A stretch of 64,000 nucleotides of DNA from Pandoraea anapnoica (GTDB lineage: Bacteria > Pseudomonadota > Gammaproteobacteria > Burkholderiales > Burkholderiaceae): NCBI RefSeq assembly GCF_902459765.1, contig NZ_CABPSP010000004.1, positions 1 to 64,000 of the forward strand, read 5' to 3'. Shown one piece after another: positions 52,634 through 60,085 of the stretch. A program made the position numbers and the translations under genes. Under the pieces are notes generated by a model. The model worked only from the letters and a program-made list of their open reading frames with translations, did not search any database and was not told the DNA's origin. Position 1 is the stretch's first letter. Every line of letters starts with the position of its first letter.

Positions 52634-53566
52634 ATGCCTACGTCTGCTTCCACGCCGGTGGTGCCAGGCTATACACGCCTGTTTGCCATCGAGGTCACCC
52701 ACGCCTACTGGACGGTGCCGCACCTGTGGCTTCGCCATGAGGCTACGCATGACACTGCCCAGTGGGTGCGCCGTCGCGACCTGCTCGTGCGCCCGCATCG
52801 TCAGGGCGTGGCCGTGTTCTGCGCATCGGACCGCCGAGATGTTTTGCTCGATGGCCTCCGGCGCGGCGACGCAGTGGCGACCTTCAAGTGGTACGCGCAG
52901 GACACCGCATTTTCCCTTTACACGTCGCCGACACGCGCCGCCGCGCAGCAAGGCGCGTCGGTGTATTTCGTCACCAGCGAAGCGAGCGTGCCCGTCAAGG
53001 GACAGACGTTGGCACGTCGGCTGCATGCGCAACCTTATGTCGACGCAAGCGATGGCGTGTCTGTCGATATGCCATCGCTCACGCCGTATCTCGAACGCAG
53101 CGATCGCGTGAATCCGCCGGTGCTGGTGGTGCAAATCGACCTGGCCGATCAGGTGACGGGCGGCGGGCCGGGAGGCGTGGACTACGTGGCGAATTTCGCC
53201 GCGCGCGAGAGTTGCTGGCGCTACTACTACGTGTGTGCTGAAGGAGACGTAGGGGCAGACGCGCTGAACATCGTCGATCTGGACGATAAGGTGAGTTTTG
53301 TCACGGCAGGTCGCGAGGCACGTCCGGGCGGACGTCACGCCGTGATCTTCGAGAGTGAGCAAGCGATTGCAATGCAGCAGCAATACCCGCAGCGATTTCA
53401 GTTGCGGGAACGGGGCCGGTCGGGTGAACGCGTGTTGATCCGGAGACTGCCCAATGCCGACATCGGCAGCCTGACGCAGAAGACGCCGAAGGTGCACAAA
53501 CCGCAGGACGCTGAACTAGCGGCGCAAAGCCGGGCAGTACCGGTATCCGAGATCTACATCAATTGA
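52634..53566 (+). CDS. eCIS-associated protein of unknown function
   Basis: A 310-residue protein with no signal peptide or membrane segment, encoded between the cap and the sheath. The N-terminal part is beta-rich: YTRLFAIEVTHAYWTVPHLW, HRQGVAVFCASDRRDVLLDG, AYWQD-like text (FKWYAQDTAFSLYTSPTRAA) and SVYFVTSEASVPVKG. The C-terminal half contains PPVLVVQIDLADQVTGGGPG, WRYYYVCAEGD and DLDDKVSFVTAGREARP. It ends VPVSEIYIN. Proteins like this occur at this position in several eCIS loci, and a structural role at cap or sheath is reasonable, but I cannot assign one. It is co-directional with its neighbours (14 and 22 bp). Confidence 0.75.
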   Translation: MPTSASTPVVPGYTRLFAIEVTHAYWTVPHLWLRHEATHDTAQWVRRRDLLVRPHRQGVAVFCASDRRDVLLDGLRRGDAVATFKWYAQDTAFSLYTSPTRAAAQQGASVYFVTSEASVPVKGQTLARRLHAQPYVDASDGVSVDMPSLTPYLERSDRVNPPVLVVQIDLADQVTGGGPGGVDYVANFAARESCWRYYYVCAEGDVGADALNIVDLDDKVSFVTAGREARPGGRHAVIFESEQAIAMQQQYPQRFQLRERGRSGERVLIRRLPNADIGSLTQKTPKVHKPQDAELAAQSRAVPVSEIYIN

Positions 53567-53588
53567 CATCGATGACCGAGGTGAACAT

Positions 53589-55319
53589 ATGGCGCAATAC
53601 AAAACACCAGGCGTATACGTAGTCGAGCAAAACGCGTTTCCCAATTCCGTGGTCGAAGTCGCCACGGCCGTGCCTGCCTTCATCGGCTACACGCAGTTCG
53701 CCGATAACAAGGGCACGCCCCTGGCCGGTACGCCGTGGCGTATCAGCTCGATGGCCGAGTTCCTCATGTACTTCGGCGGTCCGCCGCAGACGACTTACTC
53801 GCTCGACGCGGTGGCCGAAGCGACGGCACCGGCCAAGCCTGCGGCCGATGCTGCGGCCGGTGATGCTGCCGCTGCGCCCGCCGGTGGCGATGCTGCCGCC
53901 ACGCCGCCCGCACGTCCCGTCGTCACCGATCTCTTCATCGGTGCACAGGGTGCACGCAAGCCGTTCAAGTTCACGCCGCAAGGCATCGAATACCTGCTGT
54001 ACTACAGCATGCTGTTCTTCTTCCAGAACGGCGGTGGCCCGTGCTACATCGTGTCGGTCGGCACGTACGACGGCGGCAGCGTCAGCTCCGACGACCTGAT
54101 CAAGGGCATTCAGTCGCTCGTGAAGGAGCAGGAACCGACGATGGTGCTCGTGCCCGATGCGGTGCGTCTGTCGCGTCAGGACTGTGCCTCGGTGCAGAAG
54201 GAGATGCTCATGCACTGCGGTTACACAATGCGTAACCGCTTTGCGATTCTCGACGTGTTCGGCGGTGCGTGGGACCGTCAGGCGCCGGGCGGCGATTGCA
54301 TTACCGACTTCCGCGACGACGTCGGTTCCTCCTTCCTCGACTTCGGCGCGGGCTACTACCCGTGGGTCAACACGTCGATCGTGACGGAGAAGGATCTCGA
54401 CTTCACCAAGCTCTCCAACCTCAACCAGCTTCAGACGTTGATCACCGCCGAGCTCGATTCGGTGCTCAATCCTCCGGCGCCCGTATCACCGGCCGCACAA
54501 GCGAAGGCCGCACAGGTCAAGACCGTTCTGGCGAAGCTCACGGGCGGAGATGCCGCGAAGACGGATGCCGCACCGGCCGCCGAGGGGGACGCAGCCGCAG
54601 CTGCCCCCGCCAACGCGGACGCCACGGCCGCCGCCAAGCCCCCGGTCATGACGAAGGCTGCCATCGCCGATCTGCACAAGACGCTGAGCGTCATCAGCAC
54701 GGTCTATGTGCAGGTGCTTCAGTCGCTTCAGAAGAAGATCAACCTGATGCCGCCCGCCGCTGGCATGGCTGGTCTTTACACGCTCGTCGACAACACGCGC
54801 GGCGTGTGGAAGGCCCCGGCCAATATCAGCCTGAACGGCGTAGTGTCGCCGTGCGTGAACATCTCGAATGCCGATCAGGAAGACCTGAACGTGCCGACCT
54901 CCGGCAAGTCCGTCAATGCCATTCGCAGCTTCATCGGCGAAGGCGTGATGGTCTGGGGCGCACGTACGCTCGATGGCAACAGTCTCGACTGGCGCTACCT
55001 GAGCGTGCGCCGCACGATGATCATGATCGAAGAGTCGCTGCGCCTCGCGTGCAAGGCCTACGTGTTCGAGCCGAACACGGCCAATACGTGGGTGACGATC
55101 AAGAGCATGGTGCGCAACTTCCTGACCAGCGTGTGGAAACGCGGCGGGCTGGCGGGTGCAAGCCCGGACGATGCCTTCCAGGTCTTCGTGGGTCTGGGCG
55201 AGACGATGACCGGCGAGGACATTCTCGAAGGCATGCTCAAGGTGACGGTGCTGGTGGCGGTGAGTCGTCCGGCCGAATTCATCGAGTTGACGTTCCAGCA
55301 GCAGATGCAGAAGTCCTGA
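53589..55319 (+). CDS. Contractile tail sheath protein (eCIS)
   Basis: A 576-residue sheath subunit (AGGTG upstream of the ATG). The N-terminus MAQYKTPGVYVVEQNAFPNS, then VEVATAVPAFIGYTQFADNK is the signature of Afp/PVC/AlgoCIS sheath proteins. YYSMLFFFQNGGGPCYIVSVG and VKEQEPTMVLVPDAV follow. The C-terminal core has GLYTLVDNTRGVWKAPANIS, AIRSFIGEGVMVWGARTLDG, WRYLSVRRTMIMIEESLRLA and EFIELTFQQQMQKS, which mediates handshake strands. Two Ala/Asp/Pro-rich inserts lie at residues about 74-110 and 317-352, predicted to be surface loops. Only one sheath gene is present; Afp and PVC have three. Contraction drives the tube outward. Confidence 0.95.
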   Translation: MAQYKTPGVYVVEQNAFPNSVVEVATAVPAFIGYTQFADNKGTPLAGTPWRISSMAEFLMYFGGPPQTTYSLDAVAEATAPAKPAADAAAGDAAAAPAGGDAAATPPARPVVTDLFIGAQGARKPFKFTPQGIEYLLYYSMLFFFQNGGGPCYIVSVGTYDGGSVSSDDLIKGIQSLVKEQEPTMVLVPDAVRLSRQDCASVQKEMLMHCGYTMRNRFAILDVFGGAWDRQAPGGDCITDFRDDVGSSFLDFGAGYYPWVNTSIVTEKDLDFTKLSNLNQLQTLITAELDSVLNPPAPVSPAAQAKAAQVKTVLAKLTGGDAAKTDAAPAAEGDAAAAAPANADATAAAKPPVMTKAAIADLHKTLSVISTVYVQVLQSLQKKINLMPPAAGMAGLYTLVDNTRGVWKAPANISLNGVVSPCVNISNADQEDLNVPTSGKSVNAIRSFIGEGVMVWGARTLDGNSLDWRYLSVRRTMIMIEESLRLACKAYVFEPNTANTWVTIKSMVRNFLTSVWKRGGLAGASPDDAFQVFVGLGETMTGEDILEGMLKVTVLVAVSRPAEFIELTFQQQMQKS

Positions 55320-55446
55320 GCACGCTCGGGCGCGATCCGCTAGGCCGGACGATAGCTGCCGCGCTACAGGAACATCGACAGGCGTCGATACGAAGCGCGA
55401 GCGTGGCCCGGCATTTTCCGCATGCAATCAATAGACGAGGTGTGTG

Positions 55447-55905
55447 ATGGCAGACGATGGTTCGAAACAATCCACCACGGTTTGGCCCCTTCCCAAGTTC
55501 TACTTTCAGGTGAAGTGGGATTCGCAGGTCATGTCGTTTCAGGAAGTGAGCGGCCTGGACGTGCAGTCCGAAGAAATCAAATACCGTCATGGCGATAGCC
55601 CCGAGTTCTCCGTGATCAAGATGCCGGGCATGAAGAAGTACGGCAACGTGACCATGAAGAAGGGCGTGTTCAAGTCCGATAACAAGTTCTGGGACTGGTT
55701 CAACCAGATCAAGATGAACACGATCAAGCGGGTGCCGGTGACGATCAGCCTGCTCGACGAAGCGGGCAAGCCGACGATGGTCTGGACGCTCGCCAACGCG
55801 TGGCCGACCAAGATCACGGGCACCGATCTGAAGTCCGAAGGCAACGAAGTCGCCATCGAGACCATCGAGATCGTGCACGAAGGGTTGACCATCGCCAATA
55901 GCTGA
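55447..55905 (+). CDS. Inner tube protein 1 (T4 gp19/Afp1-like)
   Basis: A 152-residue tube subunit from the ATG at 55447 (GAGG 6 nt upstream; the preceding GTG at 55444 is possible). PLPKFYFQVKWDSQVMSFQE, VSGLDVQSEEIKYRHGD, PGMKKYGNVTMKKGVF and TLANAWPTKITGTDLKSEGN match the Afp1/Hcp-like phage tail tube family of hexameric rings that line the sheath. It is 127 bp after the sheath; that longer gap may hold an extra promoter so the tube can be made in excess. Acts as the conduit for cargo. Confidence 0.95.
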   Translation: MADDGSKQSTTVWPLPKFYFQVKWDSQVMSFQEVSGLDVQSEEIKYRHGDSPEFSVIKMPGMKKYGNVTMKKGVFKSDNKFWDWFNQIKMNTIKRVPVTISLLDEAGKPTMVWTLANAWPTKITGTDLKSEGNEVAIETIEIVHEGLTIANS

Positions 55906-56047
55906 CGTGCGCGTGCCGCACTGGTGCGCCCGCCTCGCGGGCCGCCAGCGCTGGCCGCCGTCGTGCTTTTCCGGGGTATGCGTTCGATTCTGCTCGTCCC
56001 CATTTTCTCGATTGTCCCTGCTGTTCCGATTACCACGCGTCTGCGCT

Positions 56048-56512
56048 ATGCCTTCATCGCCGTTCGATCCCTATCCACCGTCAGCCTTTCATTTCCGCGT
56101 GATGTTCGCGTCCACCGCCGGCGCGATGGATGCTTCGTTTCGCGACGTGTCGGGTATCGCGACGGAACTCGATACGGAAGCGGTGCCCGAGGGCGGCGAG
56201 AACCGCTTTGTGCATACGCTGCCGAAGGGCGTCAAGCATCCGCATCTGGAGCTCAAACGGGGCATCGCTTCGATGACGTCGCCCTTGGTGATGTGGTGCC
56301 GTTCGGTGTTCGAGGGCGAGTTCGTCGTGCCGATCCGTCCGCAGTCGCTAATGGTGCAACTGCTCGACGAATTGCACCTGCCGATTCGCATCTGGACGTT
56401 CGCGAACGCTTTTCCGGTGAAGTGGGAAATCGAGAGTTTCGGTTCGACGAAAAACGAAGTGGCCATCGAGAAGATCGTACTGAGCTACACCTACTCGAAC
56501 CGCATGGCGTAA
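56048..56512 (+). CDS. Inner tube protein 2 / tube initiator (Afp5-like)
   Basis: A 154-residue paralogue of the preceding protein from the ATG at 56048. It has PSAFHFRVMFASTAGAMDASFRDVSGI (split: PSAFHFRVMF, ASFRDVSGIATELDTE), then HTLPKGVKHPHLELKRGI, VMVQLLDELHLPIRIWTFAN and PVKWEIESFGSTKNEVAIEK. This lies in the gp19-like family and, by analogy with Afp5, should form the ring at the base of the tube that joins the spike complex. It is separated by 142 bp from the first tube gene, and no Shine-Dalgarno is evident. It is followed 31 bp later by the Afp6-like gene. Confidence 0.9.
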   Translation: MPSSPFDPYPPSAFHFRVMFASTAGAMDASFRDVSGIATELDTEAVPEGGENRFVHTLPKGVKHPHLELKRGIASMTSPLVMWCRSVFEGEFVVPIRPQSLMVQLLDELHLPIRIWTFANAFPVKWEIESFGSTKNEVAIEKIVLSYTYSNRMA

Positions 56513-56543
56513 AGACAAGAAGCGCACACAAGGGGATTCACCG

Positions 56544-56738
56544 ATGCCAATCGAAATCGGTCATCTGAGCATCAAGTCGACGGTGGTACAGCGTGCGTCC
56601 GACACCGCCGGTGCACTCACGGCGCCGATCGACGAGCCGGGCGTGTCGCGCAGCTTCGACGAACAGGCGCGAGCCGATTTGCTCGCCGAATGCCGTTCGC
56701 TGGTGCTCGATCTGCTCGAACGGGCGAAGGAGCGTTAA
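56544..56738 (+). CDS. Small DUF5908/Afp6-like eCIS protein
   Basis: A 64-residue protein: MPIEIGHLSIKSTVVQRASD, an Ala/Pro linker, and a C-terminal helix RADLLAECRSLVLDLLERAKER. AAGGGG lies 8 nt before the ATG. Proteins of this size and pattern (MPIEIxELxIK...) lie between tube and LysM genes in eCIS clusters and correspond in position to Afp6. The role is likely a chaperone-like or baseplate accessory one, not proven. Its 3' end carries the ribosome site of the next gene, which starts 3 bp after its stop. Confidence 0.85.
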   Translation: MPIEIGHLSIKSTVVQRASDTAGALTAPIDEPGVSRSFDEQARADLLAECRSLVLDLLERAKER

Positions 56739-56741
56739 GCC

Positions 56742-57425
56742 GTGGCAACCAGTCTCACCCGCCGCAAGTTCAGCATTGCACCGTGCACGGTGTCGAGCGG
56801 CCAGATTGCCGTAGACAACAGCCGCACGCCGTTCGAAGCGCTGATCAACCCGGTCGGCTACAAGCGCAAACTGAGCATCGAGTACAACAAGAAGCAGACG
56901 CTCGGACAGCCGAGCGCAACGCCGCGCTTTAGCGCTGTGCGACCGGAGACCATCAGCATCGACAATCTGGTGCTCGACGGTACCGGCGTGGTGGATGGCA
57001 CCGACTCGCGCAGCGTAAAGGACATGATCGACGCCATGCTGGCGGTGATCTACAAGTACGACGGCAAGAAGCACGAACCGAATTACGTGCGTCTGTTGTG
57101 GGGCACGTTCATTTTCTTTGGACGTGTCGAATCCATCGGACTCGACTACACGATGTTCAAGCCCACCGGCGAGCCGCTGCGCGCCCGTGTGTCGCTGGGT
57201 ATCGTCGGCTGGGTGAGCGCCACCGAGAGTTCGCTGCGTGCGAATCTCAGCTCACCGGACCTGAGTCACCTCGTGGAAGTCACGGCGGGCGACACGCTGC
57301 CGCTGCTGTGCAACCGCATCTATAACGATCCCTCGTATTACCGCGAAGTCGCGCGCATCAACAATCTGACCGGCTTCCGCAAGTTGGAGCCGGGCATGAT
57401 GCTACGCTTCCCGCCGCTCGTCTAA
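56742..57425 (+). CDS. LysM-containing baseplate hub protein (Afp7/gp53-like)
   Basis: A 227-residue protein beginning with GTG, its AAGGAG lying inside the end of the preceding gene (translational coupling). The N-terminal part FSIAPCTVSSGQIAVDNSRTPFEALINPVGYKRKLSIEY (given as FEALINPVGYKRKLSIEYN) and VRLLWGTFIFFGRVESIGLDY is the CIS tube-associated domain. The C-terminal LysM is VEVTAGDTLPLLCNRIYND, then YYREVARINNLTGFRKLEPG. In Afp/PVC this protein (Afp7/Pvc7) connects tube and spike. The next gene starts 4 bp later. Confidence 0.93.
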   Translation: MATSLTRRKFSIAPCTVSSGQIAVDNSRTPFEALINPVGYKRKLSIEYNKKQTLGQPSATPRFSAVRPETISIDNLVLDGTGVVDGTDSRSVKDMIDAMLAVIYKYDGKKHEPNYVRLLWGTFIFFGRVESIGLDYTMFKPTGEPLRARVSLGIVGWVSATESSLRANLSSPDLSHLVEVTAGDTLPLLCNRIYNDPSYYREVARINNLTGFRKLEPGMMLRFPPLV

Positions 57426-57429
57426 CGCT

Positions 57430-59220
57430 ATGGCCGACTCTCCCGCACTCAATACCAGCGGCGTGCTCAAGCTGACGATCACCAGCAATGGCGCGCCCCT
57501 CGCCGACACGATCCGCGTGATTTCGGTCGATATCGAACGCGCCGTCGGGCGCATATGTCAGGCGCGCATCGAGATCCTCGACGGCGATATGCCCGACAAC
57601 GACTTCCCAGTCAGCGACATGGACACGTTCGCGCCCGGCGCGGCCATCGTGATCAGCGCTGGCTACGGATCGAATGCCACACAGATTTTCGATGGCGTGC
57701 TGATCCGCCACAGCATCCGCATCACGAGTGGCAACGAAGCAAGGCTCGTGCTGGAATGCCGTCACAAGGCCGTGAAGATGACGATTGGCAGTTACAACGC
57801 CAACTACATCGACATGAAGGACAGCGACATCATCAGTCAGTTGATCGACAAGGCAGGCGCAACGTCCGACGTCGCCGCGACCACCACCCAGCACAAGGAA
57901 ATCGTGCAGTTCTACAGCACGGACTGGGACTTTATGCTGCTGCGCGCAGAGGCGAACGGTGCGCTGGTCATTGCCGACGATGACGGCAAGATCACGGTGA
58001 AAGCGCCGCAAACCAGCGCAGCCGCCGTGTTGAAAGTGACCTATGGCATGGATCTCATGTCGTTCTCGGCCGACATCGATGCGCGCACGCAGTTGCAGAG
58101 CGTCGTGGCAGCTGCGTGGGATCCGTCCACGCAGGCGATGGTGCAGCAAACGGCGGGGACGGCGTCGCTCTACGAGCAGGGCAACCTGAGCGCGTCGACG
58201 CTGGCGAGCGTCGCAGGGCCAGCCACGTTCCGTCTGCAATCGACGGTGCCGGTGCCATCCGACGATCTCAAATCCTGGAGCGACGCGACGCAAATGCGCG
58301 CGGCACTCGCCCGTATTCGCGGACACATGTCGTTTCAGGGCAGCGCATTGGCCAAACCCGGCACGATGATCGAGGTAGAGGGCGTGGGCAAACGCTTCAG
58401 CGGTAGCGTCTTCGTGAGCGCCGTGCAGCATCGAATTGCCGATGGCAACTGGATATCCGACGTAGATTTCGGCATGTCGCCGGAGCGATTCTCCGAGCGC
58501 CGGGGCGCGGGAGATGTCATGGCGTCGGGCCTTGTGCCGGGTGTCGGCGGCTTGCAGATTGGCGTCGTCATGAAGCTCGACGCCGACCCCGAGAGCCAGT
58601 ACCGGATTCAGGTCGCGGTGCAGGTGCTGCAGGCCGAGACGGTCGGTGTCTGGGCACGGCTCGCGAGCTTCTACGGTTCGTCGGGCGTTGGCGCGTTTTT
58701 CATCCCCGAGATCGGCGACGAAGTCATTCTGGGGTATCTCAACGGCGACCCGTCTTATCCCGTAGTGCTGGGTAGCGTCTACAGCAGTCAGCACAAGATG
58801 CCTTACGAACTGACCGCCGAGAACTTCACTAAGGCGCTCTGGACGAAGGGGCTGCTCAAGGTCATCTTCGACGACGACAAGAAGGTCATCACGCTCATCA
58901 CGCCGCAAATGAACACGATCGAGATGAGCGACGACGCCAAGTCGATCTGCCTGACCGATCAGAACGACAACAAGATCCAGATGACGCCGGACGGCATCAC
59001 GCTCGACAGCCCCAAGGACATCGTCATCAACGCGAAGGGCAAGGTGAGCATCAGCGCGGTGGGGAATATCGAGCAGACCGCGCAGGCCGACCTCAAGAGT
59101 CAGGCGCTCAACATCACCAGTACTGCGAACGTCGGCTTCACTGCCAAGGGATCGGCCACGGCCGAGCTTTCGGCCAGCGGCCAGACGACGGTCAAGGGCG
59201 CGCTGGTGATGATCAACTGA
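57430..59220 (+). CDS. VgrG-like spike protein (Afp8-like)
   Basis: A 596-residue central spike. Residues 1-about 330 correspond to the gp27-like hub: LTITSNGAPLADTIRVISVD, ARIEILDGDMPDNDFPVSD, FDGVLIRHSIRITSGNEARL, IVQFYSTDWDFMLLRAEANG. An OB-fold gp5-like domain follows: GGLQIGVVMKLDADPESQYR, VQVLQAETVGVWARLASFYG, FFIPEIGDEVILGYLNGDPS. The C-terminal beta-prism repeats are KGKVSISAVGNIEQTAQADL and QALNITSTANVGFTAKGSAT. It caps the tube and carries the PAAR tip encoded next. No additional C-terminal enzymatic domain follows the beta-helix, so it is not an evolved VgrG. Confidence 0.95.
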   Translation: MADSPALNTSGVLKLTITSNGAPLADTIRVISVDIERAVGRICQARIEILDGDMPDNDFPVSDMDTFAPGAAIVISAGYGSNATQIFDGVLIRHSIRITSGNEARLVLECRHKAVKMTIGSYNANYIDMKDSDIISQLIDKAGATSDVAATTTQHKEIVQFYSTDWDFMLLRAEANGALVIADDDGKITVKAPQTSAAAVLKVTYGMDLMSFSADIDARTQLQSVVAAAWDPSTQAMVQQTAGTASLYEQGNLSASTLASVAGPATFRLQSTVPVPSDDLKSWSDATQMRAALARIRGHMSFQGSALAKPGTMIEVEGVGKRFSGSVFVSAVQHRIADGNWISDVDFGMSPERFSERRGAGDVMASGLVPGVGGLQIGVVMKLDADPESQYRIQVAVQVLQAETVGVWARLASFYGSSGVGAFFIPEIGDEVILGYLNGDPSYPVVLGSVYSSQHKMPYELTAENFTKALWTKGLLKVIFDDDKKVITLITPQMNTIEMSDDAKSICLTDQNDNKIQMTPDGITLDSPKDIVINAKGKVSISAVGNIEQTAQADLKSQALNITSTANVGFTAKGSATAELSASGQTTVKGALVMIN

Positions 59221-59263
59221 CCCGCACGCCACGCGTCGGGAATACGACAGAGGAGACAACGAC

Positions 59264-59566
59264 ATGCCGATGGCCGCCAGATTGACCGATATGCATACCT
59301 GCCCGATGCAGACACCTGCCGTGCCTGCGCCGATCCCGCACGTCGGCGGCCCAATCATCGGTCCGTGCGTGCCCACGGTGCTGGTCGGCAAGCTACCTGC
59401 CGCCGTGGTGACGGATAACTGTGTCTGCGTCGGTCCGCCGGACAGCATCGTCATGGGCTCGACGACTGTGATGATCGGCGGGAAACCGGCGGCACGCGTG
59501 GGAGACACGTGCGCTCACGGCGGCGCGATCGTGATGGGATGTCCGACTGTGATGATCGGCGGCTGA
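59264..59566 (+). CDS. PAAR-domain spike tip (Afp10-like)
   Basis: A 100-residue PAAR protein (GGAG 8 nt before the ATG): MPMAARLTDMHTCPMQTPAV, then PHVGGPIIGPCVPTVLVGKL and a second pass IVMGSTTVMIGGKPAARVGD followed by TCAHGGAIVMGCPTVMIGG. The His and Cys residues (HTCPM, TCAHGG, GCP) would hold the metal at the sharp tip. No C-terminal toxin extension follows. It sits 43 bp after the spike gene and 15 bp before gp25. Confidence 0.95.
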   Translation: MPMAARLTDMHTCPMQTPAVPAPIPHVGGPIIGPCVPTVLVGKLPAAVVTDNCVCVGPPDSIVMGSTTVMIGGKPAARVGDTCAHGGAIVMGCPTVMIGG

Positions 59567-59581
59567 GCGCGGGAGGCACGT

Positions 59582-60025
59582 TTGAGCACAGATAAATCGT
59601 TTCTCGGCACCGGCTGGGCGTTTCCGCCGCGCTTTGGCGACAGCGCGGACAGCGGCCGCACGCAGATGGTCGAAGCCGAGACCGATATTCGCGAGAGCCT
59701 CGGCATCATCCTGTCCACGGTGCCGGGCGAGCGCATCATGCAGCCCACGTTCGGCTGCGGGATCAAGGCGTACGTCTTCGAAGAAATCAGCGAAAGCGTG
59801 ATGACCGAGATGCGCGACGCCATCGACCGGGCGATTCTGTTCTTCGAGCCCCGCGTCACGGTGGAGCGTATCGAGATTGACGCGTCGAACGCGATGGAAG
59901 GGCGCGTCGACGTGCTGATCGACTACACGGTGCGCGGCACAAACACCCGCAGCAACATGGTCTACCCGTTCTATTTCCTCGAAGGCACCAATGTGCCGAC
60001 GGTGCAGATTGAGCCGCAGCGGTAA
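59582..60025 (+). CDS. gp25-like baseplate wedge protein (Afp9-like), TTG start
   Basis: A 147-residue GPW/gp25 family protein. The start is a TTG at 59582, supported by GGAGG 5 nt upstream; no ATG lies at the conserved N-terminus. Core: GWAFPPRFGDSADSGRTQMV, AETDIRESLGIILSTVPGER, IMQPTFGCGIKAYVFEEISE, and LIDYTVRGTNTRSNMVYPFY. The glutamate in VPGER is the conserved EPR-like trigger feature. It belongs to the wedge that controls sheath contraction. TTG starts are weak, which may keep this low-copy part scarce relative to tube and sheath. Confidence 0.93.
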   Translation: MSTDKSFLGTGWAFPPRFGDSADSGRTQMVEAETDIRESLGIILSTVPGERIMQPTFGCGIKAYVFEEISESVMTEMRDAIDRAILFFEPRVTVERIEIDASNAMEGRVDVLIDYTVRGTNTRSNMVYPFYFLEGTNVPTVQIEPQR

Positions 60026-60085
60026 CCCGGTCCGGTGTCCCGATAACAAGGAACGTCACGACCAGCGCAACGACAACACGAAACG

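Noticed and set aside
57358-59508. 716-residue open frame antisense to the spike gene
   Set aside because: Covers the VgrG-like and PAAR genes in the opposite direction; no domain, start site or composition typical of a protein.
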